A stretch of DNA of 55,897 bases, taken from an uncultured Lachnospiraceae bacterium (GTDB lineage: Bacteria > Bacillota > Clostridia > Lachnospirales > Lachnospiraceae). The DNA lies in the NCBI GenBank assembly GCA_910584685.1, contig CAJUAO010000019.1, positions 1 to 55,897 of the forward strand, given 5' to 3'. The position numbers and the translations under genes are program-made. Numbering within the stretch: the stretch's first letter is position 1; each line of letters starts with the position of its first letter. The notes beneath the pieces are model-generated. The model was not told where the DNA came from. It did no database searches and saw only the letters and a list, made by a program, of their open reading frames with translations. Below, piece after piece: positions 33,740 to 42,282 of the stretch.

Positions 33740-34672
33740 CTAGTCCTCAAAAATTGATTTATACGCCTTCTCCCAATACCTTTCCGGAACATGAGGCCAG
33801 ATACATTCTCCCTCCTCTTCCCTGCAAAGCTCCATCGCCTTTGATAATACAACGCCATGGGAAACGCTTCCTGTCTTAAGAAGCTGTTTTGTAACCTTAT
33901 ACCAGTACGGAGCATACTCAATAAGCCCTGACAGACGGAAATTTTCAAGTTCCCTTTCAATATCATATTCCAGTGATATAAATTCCTCTTTATACCCATC
34001 TTCCGTTTCATGAACATTCTTCATTTCATGAACATTCTTCATTTCATGAACATTCTTCATTTCATGAACATTCTTCATTTCATGAAGAAGGACAAACTGG
34101 GCTTTACCCATACTTTGAAGTGGAACGCCTACCGCTCCCGGATTAATGACCTTCTTCCCATTATGAACAAATTCACGCTGTATATGTGTGTGCCCGCAAA
34201 ATATTATGTCTGCCTTTAGGGAATCCATAATTTCATATGTTTTTTCATCATCAGGAAGCAGTTTTCCTCTATTGCTTGCAGGCGAGCCATGACAAATTAC
34301 TACCTTTTCTTTCTCTGTAAGGTCAATTTCCTCCATGATTTTCATTGATTTAAAAAACAATAAATCCCTGTCTGTAAGGTTGTGATAAGTATAATATAAC
34401 GAGCCTGTTGTGGAATCGTATCTGCTCCATAAAGTACGCCCGGAGGCTTCGTAATCAAGCCAGTAATCCTCCTTGTTTCCTCTTATAAATTTACACGTAT
34501 ACCTTTCATTCAGCTCATACAGCAAATTCATTGTCCTCTGGGGAAACCCAAATTCTCCAACATAATCTCCCAAAAACCAAAAATCTTTTATGTTCCTTCT
34601 TAACGCATACTCTACGCAGGTATGAAATGCTTCATAGTTTCCATGTATATCTGATAATACAGCAATGTCCAT
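33740..34672 (-). CDS. Metallophosphoesterase with internal tandem repeat
   Basis: About 310 residues of the YfcE/MJ0936-type calcineurin-like fold. Metal motifs: VLSDIHGNYEAF, FLGDYVGEFG, IRGNKEDYW, VICHGSPAS, CGHTHIQRE and NPGAVGVPLQ. After the core, the hexapeptide NVHEMK occurs four times in a row and a partial time more, encoded by an 18-base tandem repeat. A C-terminal helical part follows (from about 230). The start at 34672 is set by AAAGGGAGGCTTACA. Probably a cyclic nucleotide or protein phosphatase; substrate unknown. Confidence 0.88.
   Translation of the reverse strand: MDIAVLSDIHGNYEAFHTCVEYALRRNIKDFWFLGDYVGEFGFPQRTMNLLYELNERYTCKFIRGNKEDYWLDYEASGRTLWSRYDSTTGSLYYTYHNLTDRDLLFFKSMKIMEEIDLTEKEKVVICHGSPASNRGKLLPDDEKTYEIMDSLKADIIFCGHTHIQREFVHNGKKVINPGAVGVPLQSMGKAQFVLLHEMKNVHEMKNVHEMKNVHEMKNVHETEDGYKEEFISLEYDIERELENFRLSGLIEYAPYWYKVTKQLLKTGSVSHGVVLSKAMELCREEEGECIWPHVPERYWEKAYKSIFED
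34006..34086. repeat. 18-base tandem repeat inside the phosphoesterase gene
   Basis: Four full copies and one half copy of TTTCATGAACATTCTTCA (plus strand), starting at 34006, 34024, 34042, 34060 and 34078. The copies look identical, which indicates recent expansion by slippage. The unit is a multiple of three, so copy-number change keeps the frame and only alters a charged linker. Confidence 0.95.
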
Positions 34673-34736
34673 TGTAAGCCTCCCTTTCAATTTTTTATAA
34701 ATTATTGTTTTTTCGGGTACCCAAATATATTATAAA

Positions 34737-34755
34737 AGGTGCCCTTAGGGCACCT
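34737..34755 (-). terminator. Intrinsic terminator of the MerR-methyltransferase gene
   Basis: AGGTGCCC and GGGCACCT form a perfect eight-base stem with a three-base loop, followed on the minus strand by TTTATAAT. It lies 12 bases after the stop of the MerR-type gene. Confidence 0.85.
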
Positions 34756-34767
34756 GCAAGTACTTTT

Positions 34768-35943
34768 TTATTTTTTTCCTGAAAATATCCCTGCTTCCTT
34801 TGTTATGTAAAAAAACGGCTGCATTTTTTTCTTTACATAATCCTTAAATTCATTGTAGCAGTCTATAATATACTCATTTTGATTTCCGTGGCAGGACAGT
34901 ATATATGATATTAATGGCTCCGGCTCATTAACACATAGGGAATCCTCATATTCCTCCCAACGGACCTCCTTAAACATTTTTTCAAGGATAGAGCCTCCGT
35001 TTTCCTTTCCAAACCGTTCATACAGACATTGTGATGATAAAACAATTCTCTCGTCAAATCCCAAAACAAGCCTGTTTATTTCCTCCATATGATGTTTTCC
35101 GTATGTTGCCGCAATTACTCTGCCTCCCGGCTTTAATACACGATAAATTTCCCTGCATGCTTTTTCCACATCCCTACAATAAAATAAAACGTGGTTAGCC
35201 ACCACAAGGTCAAAGGTATTATCCTCAAAGGGAACAGCCTGACAATCACAGCTTAAAAGCCTTAGATATTTCCTGTCTTCACCAAAAACCTTTCTAACGT
35301 CTCTTATCATTCCCTCGGAAATATCCGTTAATGTAAGAGAAATTTTTTCAGGAATATTTAAGCCTTTCCAAAGTGCTCCGTCTCCGCAGCCAACCTCAAG
35401 AATATTCATTCCATTCCTTAAGTTTAGCCTCTCATAAATCCATGTAAACCAGCCCTTTTTATTTTTTGAAAACCTTGTATGAAGCTGTATTCTGGCTGAA
35501 ATATTAGATGCATTCCTGTACTGGTTTTTAAGACTTGCCTCCGTTCTTGTCAGATGAATTATGTTAAGCATTTGAGAGCAATCTATATCCTGCCGTTTTT
35601 TCAATTTTTCAAGAGCGTCTAAAATGGAGTCAGAAACCAGCCTAAGCTGCTCGATTCTGTCCTCCACCAGCTTATACTGTATTTCCAAAAACTTGTCCCA
35701 CTGATGATATTCCTTTCCCTCTACCACCATTTCCTTTATGTCCTTTAAGGAAAATCCAAGATACTTTAGCAAAAGAATCTGCTGTATACGTCCAAAGTCC
35801 TCATTGCTGTAAAATCTTGCGCCTGATTTTGATACAAAGGAGGGCTTAAAAATATTTTTTTCATCATAATATCTGAGGGTTTTCTTTGTTATATTCGCCA
35901 TTTTTGCAAATTCGCCGGAGGAAAAATAACCTTCCTTTTTCAC
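34768..35943 (-). CDS. MerR-type regulator fused to a SAM methyltransferase
   Basis: 391 residues. The N-terminal MerR HTH (FSSGEFAKMANITKKTLRYY, then DEKNIFKPSF) is followed by a dimerising helix to about 120. From about 150 there is a class I methyltransferase: NILEVGCGDGALWKGL (motif I), LTDISEGMIRD, and the VVANHVLFYCRDVEKA and VLKPGGRVIAATYG motifs. This fusion exists in other Firmicutes; the ligand and methyl acceptor are unknown. The start is a GTG with AGGAGG six bases upstream. Confidence 0.9.
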   Translation of the reverse strand: MKKEGYFSSGEFAKMANITKKTLRYYDEKNIFKPSFVSKSGARFYSNEDFGRIQQILLLKYLGFSLKDIKEMVVEGKEYHQWDKFLEIQYKLVEDRIEQLRLVSDSILDALEKLKKRQDIDCSQMLNIIHLTRTEASLKNQYRNASNISARIQLHTRFSKNKKGWFTWIYERLNLRNGMNILEVGCGDGALWKGLNIPEKISLTLTDISEGMIRDVRKVFGEDRKYLRLLSCDCQAVPFEDNTFDLVVANHVLFYCRDVEKACREIYRVLKPGGRVIAATYGKHHMEEINRLVLGFDERIVLSSQCLYERFGKENGGSILEKMFKEVRWEEYEDSLCVNEPEPLISYILSCHGNQNEYIIDCYNEFKDYVKKKMQPFFYITKEAGIFSGKK

Positions 35944-36015
35944 ATAAAACCTCCTGTATGAGTTGTAAATCTATTATTAATTGTTTATATTATGCTAATT
36001 GTTTCGCCTGTTTTG

Positions 36016-37065
36016 TTATTTTATACCTATCATTCTCCTGACATAAGGTATATATTTAATCACATGATATAACAACATTGTCAGCGCAAAGCTTCCAATA
36101 CAGATACAAAGCGCCTGTACCGGCAAAATGTCACTTATCCCTACAACATAATACGCCAATGCTACTAAAACAGACTGATGTAAAATGTAGATTGGATAAG
36201 ACGCCTTATTAAAGTATTCTGTAAAACCTGTCTTTCTGTTCAAAAGCTTCCGCCCCAGAATAAACAGCACAAGAATAGAGAGCCAGCCAATAAAATTTAC
36301 CCACAAATCGCCATAGTAAGCAAATTTATAATAAAGCGCTCCCAAGGCTATAATCCCTATTACCCACAGGGCTTCCAGCCATTTTATACTCTTTTCAATT
36401 TTATCAACCACCGCGTCGTTGCTTAAGACATAATATCCTATTAAAAACAATGCTAAATTTTTTCCTAAGCTAAAGCCTCCGAAATTGCCTAAATAATACA
36501 TAAGCCATATGGGAATAAATAGCAGCAGTACCGCAAATACAGGCAGCTTCCCTGTTTTTTCCGCCAGCCTTTCATATGGAATAAATTTGAATATTATTAA
36601 AGAAACCATGGAAATAATAAACAGAAACAAAACAAACCATAGGTGTCCCGGTGTAAATGCTCCGTCATAGCCGCTAAAATCTGTCACATGGGTAAAAAAA
36701 TATTTTATATTTTCTATTATGCCACCGTCATAACCGTAAAAAAATTTTCTTGCATATAATGTCTGAATGGGTACAAGCAATACTGTTCCACATATAAATG
36801 GAAACAGTAATTTATTAATACGCTGTATGACAAATTCCTTATTTGAACGCTTTTCCAAAGAATACCTTGCGCTTATTCCGGCTATTACAAACAGCATAGG
36901 CATAAACCAAGGATTTATAAGCACGATTAATGCGCTTAACAGTCTGTTATCTCCCTGCCATACATAAAATTTTGTACCAAAATCATTCCAAATCATAAAG
37001 GTATGTACCGGAAAAAGCAGTAAAATTGTTAAGTTTCGTAAATTATCAATGTAATACCTTCTCAT
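36016..37065 (-). CDS. Acyltransferase-3 family membrane protein
   Basis: 349 residues with about ten membrane segments. The N terminus YYIDNLRNLTILLLFPVHTF carries the family's conserved His after the first helix, and PGHLWFVLFLFIISMV is typical for acyltransferase_3. It would O-acylate a surface carbohydrate or lipid from the membrane. The ATG follows AAGGAAGGTAAAGCAG. Last gene of a cluster starting at the WYL regulator at 39570. Confidence 0.88.
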   Translation of the reverse strand: MRRYYIDNLRNLTILLLFPVHTFMIWNDFGTKFYVWQGDNRLLSALIVLINPWFMPMLFVIAGISARYSLEKRSNKEFVIQRINKLLFPFICGTVLLVPIQTLYARKFFYGYDGGIIENIKYFFTHVTDFSGYDGAFTPGHLWFVLFLFIISMVSLIIFKFIPYERLAEKTGKLPVFAVLLLFIPIWLMYYLGNFGGFSLGKNLALFLIGYYVLSNDAVVDKIEKSIKWLEALWVIGIIALGALYYKFAYYGDLWVNFIGWLSILVLFILGRKLLNRKTGFTEYFNKASYPIYILHQSVLVALAYYVVGISDILPVQALCICIGSFALTMLLYHVIKYIPYVRRMIGIK

Positions 37066-37124
37066 CTGCTTTACCTTCCTTACTATTTTGATACTTTTAT
37101 ATAATATTTTCCAAAATATGTCAA

Positions 37125-37529
37125 CTATTCAAATATATTAATAACATATCCATCCACTGTAGTTAAGCTGCATGTTTTACCGCCCCAAGGCTGAGTCTGC
37201 ACCTCTGTAATTTCATTCCAGCCATTTAAAATAATATAATCATGCATTTTTTCAATTCCTTTAACCTGCATAAATGAAATCAGTCTGTGCTCCGGCTGCC
37301 CCTTAAATATCTGCATTCCTGTAAATGGCGCCAAATGGGTAAGCTCTATTTCCGGCAGCATATCAAAAACCACTCCATAGCATCCGTTTCCGTCGGAATC
37401 TCTTTCTACAATATTGCTATACCAGCCTAACGTATCTTCAAACCATTTTACAGTCCTATCCATGTCCATTGTTAAATATATAGGTGAATTCTCTTTTACA
37501 AAATATCCTTTTTCGCTGAATTTACTCAT
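37125..37529 (-). CDS. VOC/glyoxalase-fold protein
   Basis: 134 residues. Begins with a strand IYLTMDMDRTVKWFEDTLGW and continues FDMLPEIELTHLA, then EHRLISFMQVKGIEKMHDYI, the bleomycin-resistance/glyoxalase paired beta pattern. No metal ligands can be assigned with confidence. The ATG follows AAGGAGACAGGAT. Between the GyrI-like and acyltransferase genes. Confidence 0.8.
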   Translation of the reverse strand: MSKFSEKGYFVKENSPIYLTMDMDRTVKWFEDTLGWYSNIVERDSDGNGCYGVVFDMLPEIELTHLAPFTGMQIFKGQPEHRLISFMQVKGIEKMHDYIILNGWNEITEVQTQPWGGKTCSLTTVDGYVINIFE

Positions 37530-37582
37530 ATCCTGTCTCCTTATTGTAATTTCTTCAAATTTTTTTAATATTGCTTTCCCTT

Positions 37583-38215
37583 TTAACTCTTTTTCACAGG
37601 ATGCCTTATTACCGTTTTTATCCTTTCAGGAGCCGTTCTTCTTACATCGCTCAAATATATCTCATGGTGAAACCTTTCATCTGTAATATCTAACTCATAG
37701 CCCTCCTCTGCCATAAATTCACTCATCAGCTTAACGGTCCTTGGCTCGTCGTCATAAGGGCCTATATGCATGCACTGAACACATAGTCCTTCGTTATATG
37801 TAAAAAATTCTACCTTTGAAAAATCCTTTTGCTTTTTTTCCTCCGCCTCCTTTATTGCCCAGTCAAAATCAGCTTTTGTTACAAAATCAGGAAGTCTGAT
37901 AACAGAAATAAAGTTAAAATCCTCCTTATGGGTATAGTCGATTCCCTTTATATTATTCTGCCACCAAAAGCCCTCAAGAGGAGGAACTACATAATCAAAG
38001 TACCCTTCAATCTGTCGATTTCCTTTTTTACTCATTTTTATTGTAAAAGCAACTCCATAAAGGAGTCCAATGGATTCCTTATATTCGCTTCCCTCTATAT
38101 TAGGGTTTCCCTTACCCCTTACTGCAATATAATTCATGAAAGGTACTAAAACCACAGATGGTTTATTTTTCGGCATATAAAATTCCTTGTACTCCTTCTT
38201 ATAATCAAACGCCAT
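37583..38215 (-). CDS. GyrI-like small-molecule-binding protein
   Basis: 210 residues. Matches the GyrI-like/SOUL-type ligand-binding domain by YIAVRGKGNPN near residue 30, the conserved ESIGLLYGVAFTIKM, the central VVPPLEGFWW, and CMHIGPYDDEPRTV near 155. Such stand-alone domains bind amphipathic drugs or metabolites. The ATG follows AGAAGGTAAGAAAA. Eighteen bases after the YjbR-like gene. Confidence 0.88.
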   Translation of the reverse strand: MAFDYKKEYKEFYMPKNKPSVVLVPFMNYIAVRGKGNPNIEGSEYKESIGLLYGVAFTIKMSKKGNRQIEGYFDYVVPPLEGFWWQNNIKGIDYTHKEDFNFISVIRLPDFVTKADFDWAIKEAEEKKQKDFSKVEFFTYNEGLCVQCMHIGPYDDEPRTVKLMSEFMAEEGYELDITDERFHHEIYLSDVRRTAPERIKTVIRHPVKKS

Positions 38216-38232
38216 TTTTCTTACCTTCTTTC

Positions 38233-38604
38233 TTAAGCATTTTCACTGCCCAGGATTTCCCTCTGCTTTTTTTTGCTTAAGCCTCCCAATACTAAGCCAT
38301 ATGACTTATCAAGCAAATCCTTCATCAAATCATCCGGCACAGCTCCGTCAGGCTTAATTGAATTCCAATGAGTTTTATTCATATAAAAGCCCGGAATAAT
38401 ATCCTCATACTGCTGCCTTAAAAAATCTCCTTCCGCCGGCTCAAGCTTTAAGGTAATATAATACGGCTCGTCATTTTCCCCCAGGCATATGGCTGCGAAC
38501 ATTTTACCTCCGATATGATACCGTATCCAGTTCCAATCCTTTTGAAGGTCCTTTGTAACTCCCGTTTTTTTTAATAAATACTCGTCAATCCACTTATACC
38601 TCAT
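38233..38604 (-). CDS. MmcQ/YjbR family protein (second copy)
   Basis: About 123 residues. Recognised by RYHIGGKMFAAICLGENDEP, the EGDFLRQQYEDIIPGFYMNK core and the HWNSIKPDGAVPDDLM end. The start at 38604 is set by AAGGAGGAAAATTGC. Same family as 4882-5241. In a cluster with a WYL regulator upstream and a GyrI-like gene downstream. Confidence 0.85.
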   Translation of the reverse strand: MRYKWIDEYLLKKTGVTKDLQKDWNWIRYHIGGKMFAAICLGENDEPYYITLKLEPAEGDFLRQQYEDIIPGFYMNKTHWNSIKPDGAVPDDLMKDLLDKSYGLVLGGLSKKKQREILGSENA

Positions 38605-38655
38605 GCAATTTTCCTCCTTACCCATAATCATGCAAACTAATTGTAGCTATATACC

Positions 38656-39570
38656 CTAATCTGCATTATCATATTTCCTTCTCATGCGTTCAATGCTTTC
38701 CCTTATCTCTGCCCGAAGATACTCAGGCTCCAGCAATTCCGCCTTATCCCTGAAGGACATAAGCCATGTAATCAGATTTTCCTTATCGGTATAATCTACC
38801 TGAAACAAAAGCTTTCCGTTGTCCTGCTCCCTAAAGCTTCCACTGCCGAACTCCTCAATAAGCCTCCACTTACACTCCTTCTCAAAAAGAGCTTTAACCC
38901 TTATTCCTCCCGGGAAAATTCTTTCATCGCTCAAATCCGGCACAGCCGTTTGTCTTTTCGCAAACGCCTGCTCTGATATTTGTATTTTATCCATTCGGTT
39001 TAGCTTAAACAGCCGGAAATCCTCCCGCCCCTTGCACCAGCCCCAGACATACCAGCTTGACCACCTGAATATAAGATAATACGGCTCTATACGGCGGGCT
39101 GACTCACCTTTAGGCGAATAATAATTAAAGGAAAGCTCCTTTGCCTTGTCAATGGCTGTACGTATCATTTCAATTTTTGGCGCAAGGGAAGTCTTGTACC
39201 ATGATGATAAATCAATCAAAACCGACTGATTTCCAACCATAAAATCAGAAGAGCCCGGCAACAGCTTTTCCATTAGCTGCCCGTAACGGTTTGTCCCGTT
39301 TACGCTGTCCAAGCTTCTGAGCCCCGCAAGTATATCCTGCATTTCAGAGCTTGTAAGCAGCGTTTTGTCCATTTTATATTTTTCCATAATCGAGATACCG
39401 CCGTTTATGCCCTGCTTCGTCACAATGGGTATTCCTGCTTTGCATAAATCTTCAATATCCCTGTTTATAGTCCGTCTGGAAACCTCAAACTGCTCTGAAA
39501 GATAGGGCGCCGTAACGTTATCCCTTTGCAAAAGGATTGATAATATTCCAAGCTGTCTGTCTATTTTCAT
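38656..39570 (-). CDS. WYL-domain regulator (YafY-like)
   Basis: About 304 residues. N-terminal DeoR-type winged helix (QLGILSILLQRDNVTAPYLS, EQFEVSRRTINRDIEDLCKA), then a WYL domain (ARRIEPYYLIFRWSSWYVWG, FRLFKLNRMDKI) and a WCX tail. The start at 39570 follows AAAGGAGCAGCC. It is first in the cluster 39570-36016 and may control it. The upstream region holds ACATGT copies (39585-39630) that could be operator halves. Confidence 0.9.
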   Translation of the reverse strand: MKIDRQLGILSILLQRDNVTAPYLSEQFEVSRRTINRDIEDLCKAGIPIVTKQGINGGISIMEKYKMDKTLLTSSEMQDILAGLRSLDSVNGTNRYGQLMEKLLPGSSDFMVGNQSVLIDLSSWYKTSLAPKIEMIRTAIDKAKELSFNYYSPKGESARRIEPYYLIFRWSSWYVWGWCKGREDFRLFKLNRMDKIQISEQAFAKRQTAVPDLSDERIFPGGIRVKALFEKECKWRLIEEFGSGSFREQDNGKLLFQVDYTDKENLITWLMSFRDKAELLEPEYLRAEIRESIERMRRKYDNAD

Positions 39571-39649
39571 GGCTGCTCCTTTAACATGTATCATTTTACT
39601 ACGCAAAACATGTCAACTGTATGTCATGTTTTCAAATTCTTTAATTACA

Positions 39650-40420
39650 TTAAACACAATTCTCCACAAGCCTTAAAAACACCTTATTTAAGGCTTCCCA
39701 TTCTTCCGTCCTGTCGTCTGCCATAGCCTTTGAAATCTGTTTATATCTTACAAGCTCGTCCTCTATATACCTTTGAATTACCGGCAGCCTTGGATTCAAG
39801 ACCTTCTCATTACTTTCCGCCTTTATGCAAAGCATCCTTTTTATTTCCTCCGAAAGCTCTGCCGGTATATTCTGCTTAACCAGCTCTTCAAACCTTACGG
39901 GAGGAATACTATGATTATCCTCAATATACTTACAAGCCAAAAGCGGTCTTAAGGCGTAAACGTATTTTTTATACTTTACCTCGTCATTTTGCAGGTATTG
40001 CATATATGTGCTGTTTGCAGTTCCGTAATAATGATACAGCGCAGACTTTTTAGAAAAATATTTCTTTCCGATATTATAAATTTCCTTCCACTCATCTGTT
40101 ATCTTATATACTATTGGAGAGTTAGCCCATTCAAATAAGGTAGCATTACCCTTATGAAACTGTATAAGCGTTTTTTTCAAATCCCAGCCGTTAATATCAA
40201 GAACGTCGTCAAGCTGCCATTCAATAACATCTCTGTGTTCCTCAAGCCGTAAATAATCCTCCCTGTTCCTTACATAAATAAATCTCACGTCATAATCACT
40301 GTCAGGAGATTCAACTCCCCACGCCCTGCTCCCTGACTCTACCGCATAAATAACCTTTACATTTTCCTTCTGTTCTATTTCACAGAGCTTGTCCCCAATC
40401 TCTTTTTCAATATCTCTCAT
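39650..40420 (-). CDS. Predicted nucleotidyltransferase (COG3541-like)
   Basis: About 256 residues. The polymerase-beta-type active site is VESGSRAWGVESPDSDYDVR (Gly-Ser plus Asp-x-Asp), followed by helical parts including ALYHYYGTANSTYMQYLQ. The start at 40420 is set by ACGGAGGGTTTT; the frame can be extended to a GTG at 40441. The 24-base gap to the upstream nucleotidyltransferase places both downstream of thiT in the same probable transcript. Substrate unknown. Confidence 0.85.
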   Translation of the reverse strand: MRDIEKEIGDKLCEIEQKENVKVIYAVESGSRAWGVESPDSDYDVRFIYVRNREDYLRLEEHRDVIEWQLDDVLDINGWDLKKTLIQFHKGNATLFEWANSPIVYKITDEWKEIYNIGKKYFSKKSALYHYYGTANSTYMQYLQNDEVKYKKYVYALRPLLACKYIEDNHSIPPVRFEELVKQNIPAELSEEIKRMLCIKAESNEKVLNPRLPVIQRYIEDELVRYKQISKAMADDRTEEWEALNKVFLRLVENCV

Positions 40421-40444
40421 AAAACCCTCCGTTTCCTCCACAGG

Positions 40445-41458
40445 CTATAAATCTATCGCCTTCCTGTTTACATCCTCAACAAATTCCTCAACCTTTTCCA
40501 TATTCGGATTGTCAGGCAGACTTGTATTTTTTGCCGCTGTCTCAAGCCTGCTTTCATAAGCCGACAGCATTTCATAAAATTCACTTGAAAACGTCCTGTC
40601 AGACCTTTGAAAATCTCCCCGCCTTATGCTTTTAAGCAATTCCAAATCATCTGTTCTGTGGGTTATTATTTCTCCCTTTTCTAAAATATCAATTCCCATC
40701 ATAAATAAACGAATAAGATGCATAGCGTGTTTATTTAAATGATTATCGTCTTTCTTCTTATTACGCTTACCTATCTTATCATAGTCTCTTACAACGTTAT
40801 TCATAACGCCCAGCATATTTTCATAATCACGCAGGGGCAAATGCTTATATTGCGCATCAATAAATATTTCTGTCTCAAGCTCAGGATTATCCGAGGCATC
40901 TATGTAAATATTAATATTTCCCTTATTAAGCATCTCATTTTTTCGCCTGAAATCCTCCAGCGCATTTTTTACGGAGTTATAAATATGCTGTTCCCGTTCC
41001 TGCTGCGGCATGGAATCCCTGGCTATGGCGTTTTGCAGCCTTCTAAGCTGCGCGCCTGCGTATCCTCCGAAGGACTTTGCAGCTCTCTTTGATAAAAACA
41101 AGCCCTTATTGTCAAGAAGCTTCTGACCTAACGGCGTTTTTATTAGGTACTGGCTGTCATCCAGTCCAAGCAATTCTATAGTGTTAGGATTACATTCAAG
41201 CAAAAGCTTAACAATCTTATTAAAGGAATAAATAACAGTGTCTGTGGTATTATCCTCATACTGCTCAAATTCAGTCAGGCCTAAAAGGTCTGACGGCATA
41301 TTTAATGTAATTCCCCTAAAATCAATATCGCTATTCTCATTATTTGTTCCGTAGGCATAGCTTCCGCCAAGCCCCAGCAGAATAATCCGTTTTCCAAGCC
41401 TTTGATTGCTTCTTAAAAAATCATATTCTGCCGAATTCATTATTTTCATAAAATCCAT
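40445..41458 (-). CDS. Predicted nucleotidyltransferase
   Basis: About 337 residues. Active-site pattern GLGGSYAYGTNNENSDIDFR (Gly-Gly-Ser ... Asp-x-Asp) near residue 30, then ECNPNTIELLGLDDSQYLI. The C-terminal part is helical and not recognised. The start at 41458 is preferred because AAAGG lies nine bases upstream; the ATG at 41467 touches that site. It begins five bases after thiT ends, so it probably shares the TPP-controlled transcript. Function unknown. Confidence 0.83.
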   Translation of the reverse strand: MDFMKIMNSAEYDFLRSNQRLGKRIILLGLGGSYAYGTNNENSDIDFRGITLNMPSDLLGLTEFEQYEDNTTDTVIYSFNKIVKLLLECNPNTIELLGLDDSQYLIKTPLGQKLLDNKGLFLSKRAAKSFGGYAGAQLRRLQNAIARDSMPQQEREQHIYNSVKNALEDFRRKNEMLNKGNINIYIDASDNPELETEIFIDAQYKHLPLRDYENMLGVMNNVVRDYDKIGKRNKKKDDNHLNKHAMHLIRLFMMGIDILEKGEIITHRTDDLELLKSIRRGDFQRSDRTFSSEFYEMLSAYESRLETAAKNTSLPDNPNMEKVEEFVEDVNRKAIDL

Positions 41459-41463
41459 ACATA

Positions 41464-42057
41464 TCATCCTTTAACTTGCGGGAACAGCTTAGGCAGCTTT
41501 TCCTGTAAAAGAAGCACTACCGCTGCCAGTATAATAGTGTCAGGCAGCATATACGCACCGTTATACAAGAAGCTGTAAAGAGCCACATTCATTCCCTCCG
41601 GAGCATAGCTTCCCCACAAAAGGCAGCCTGACAAAAAGCTGCACAAAAATCTTAATGCGCCCACAGCCACCGAGCCTGTTAAAAAGCCTGCCCTTCTGTT
41701 TTTTCCAACACATCCTGCAAAAAAAGGAGCTAAGCCCAAAACTGTAAACGCAGCTATATAATCAAGGATAACGCATCCAATCTGCGCCATAAATGTATTA
41801 CAGTACAAAACATTTGAAAAGCCTATAACCATCTGAATAAGTCCGTGGACAAAGCCTGTTAAACAGCCCCATTTTACGCCATTTCTAAGCGCCATAATAA
41901 CAAGGGGCAGCATTTCTAATGTTATTGAGCCTCCAAAGGGCATGTCAAAAATTTTTATATATGATAATACTGTTGCAAATGCAATAAACAATGCTCCTTC
42001 TATAAGAAGCCTTATGTGTGTTCCTGAATGTGTTCCCGAATATATTTCTGATTTCAT
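41464..42057 (-). CDS. thiT: ECF transporter S component for thiamine, ThiT
   Basis: 197 residues, about six membrane segments. Substrate-specific subunit of an energy-coupling factor transporter that imports thiamine with a shared EcfAA'T module encoded elsewhere. The ThiT pattern is seen in GSITLEMLPLVIMALRNGVK (third segment), GLIQMVIGF and the C-terminal YNGAYMLPDTIIL. The TPP riboswitch directly upstream confirms the substrate. The ATG follows AAAGGAGGATTTTTT, a site that the riboswitch can mask. Confidence 0.93.
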   Translation of the reverse strand: MKSEIYSGTHSGTHIRLLIEGALFIAFATVLSYIKIFDMPFGGSITLEMLPLVIMALRNGVKWGCLTGFVHGLIQMVIGFSNVLYCNTFMAQIGCVILDYIAAFTVLGLAPFFAGCVGKNRRAGFLTGSVAVGALRFLCSFLSGCLLWGSYAPEGMNVALYSFLYNGAYMLPDTIILAAVVLLLQEKLPKLFPQVKG

Positions 42058-42138
42058 AAAAAATCCTCCTTTAATTATTATGCCGGAGGACTGTCTAAGA
42101 TAAATCTGTATGCCCTTTAATGCTTATAACAGATTTCT

Positions 42139-42219
42139 GCTTCCCTACGCCAGTATTATCCGGTTCAGGTAATGAGGGTTAATTCTAACGAATGCTCTCA
42201 GCCGACAGGCACCCCTAGC
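42139..42219 (-). promoter_or_regulatory. TPP riboswitch
   Basis: In minus orientation it has GGGGTGCC, the CTGAGA core, the ACCTGAACC segment and the closing GCGTAGGGAAG of the THI box. Downstream, TCCTCC (about 42082-42087) can pair with GGAGGA at the thiT ribosome site, so thiamine diphosphate probably blocks translation initiation. Stem AAATCTGT/ACAGATTT lies between. It should control thiT and perhaps the two nucleotidyltransferases. Confidence 0.95.
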
Positions 42220-42282
42220 AAATATATTATTATTTTAATGATAAGAATATATCCTTTTTAAAAATAAGTCAATTATTTTTTA

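Noticed and set aside
34010..34219. Plus-strand frame with repeated MNILHF units
   Set aside because: Reverse-strand reading of the 18-base tandem repeat in the phosphoesterase gene.
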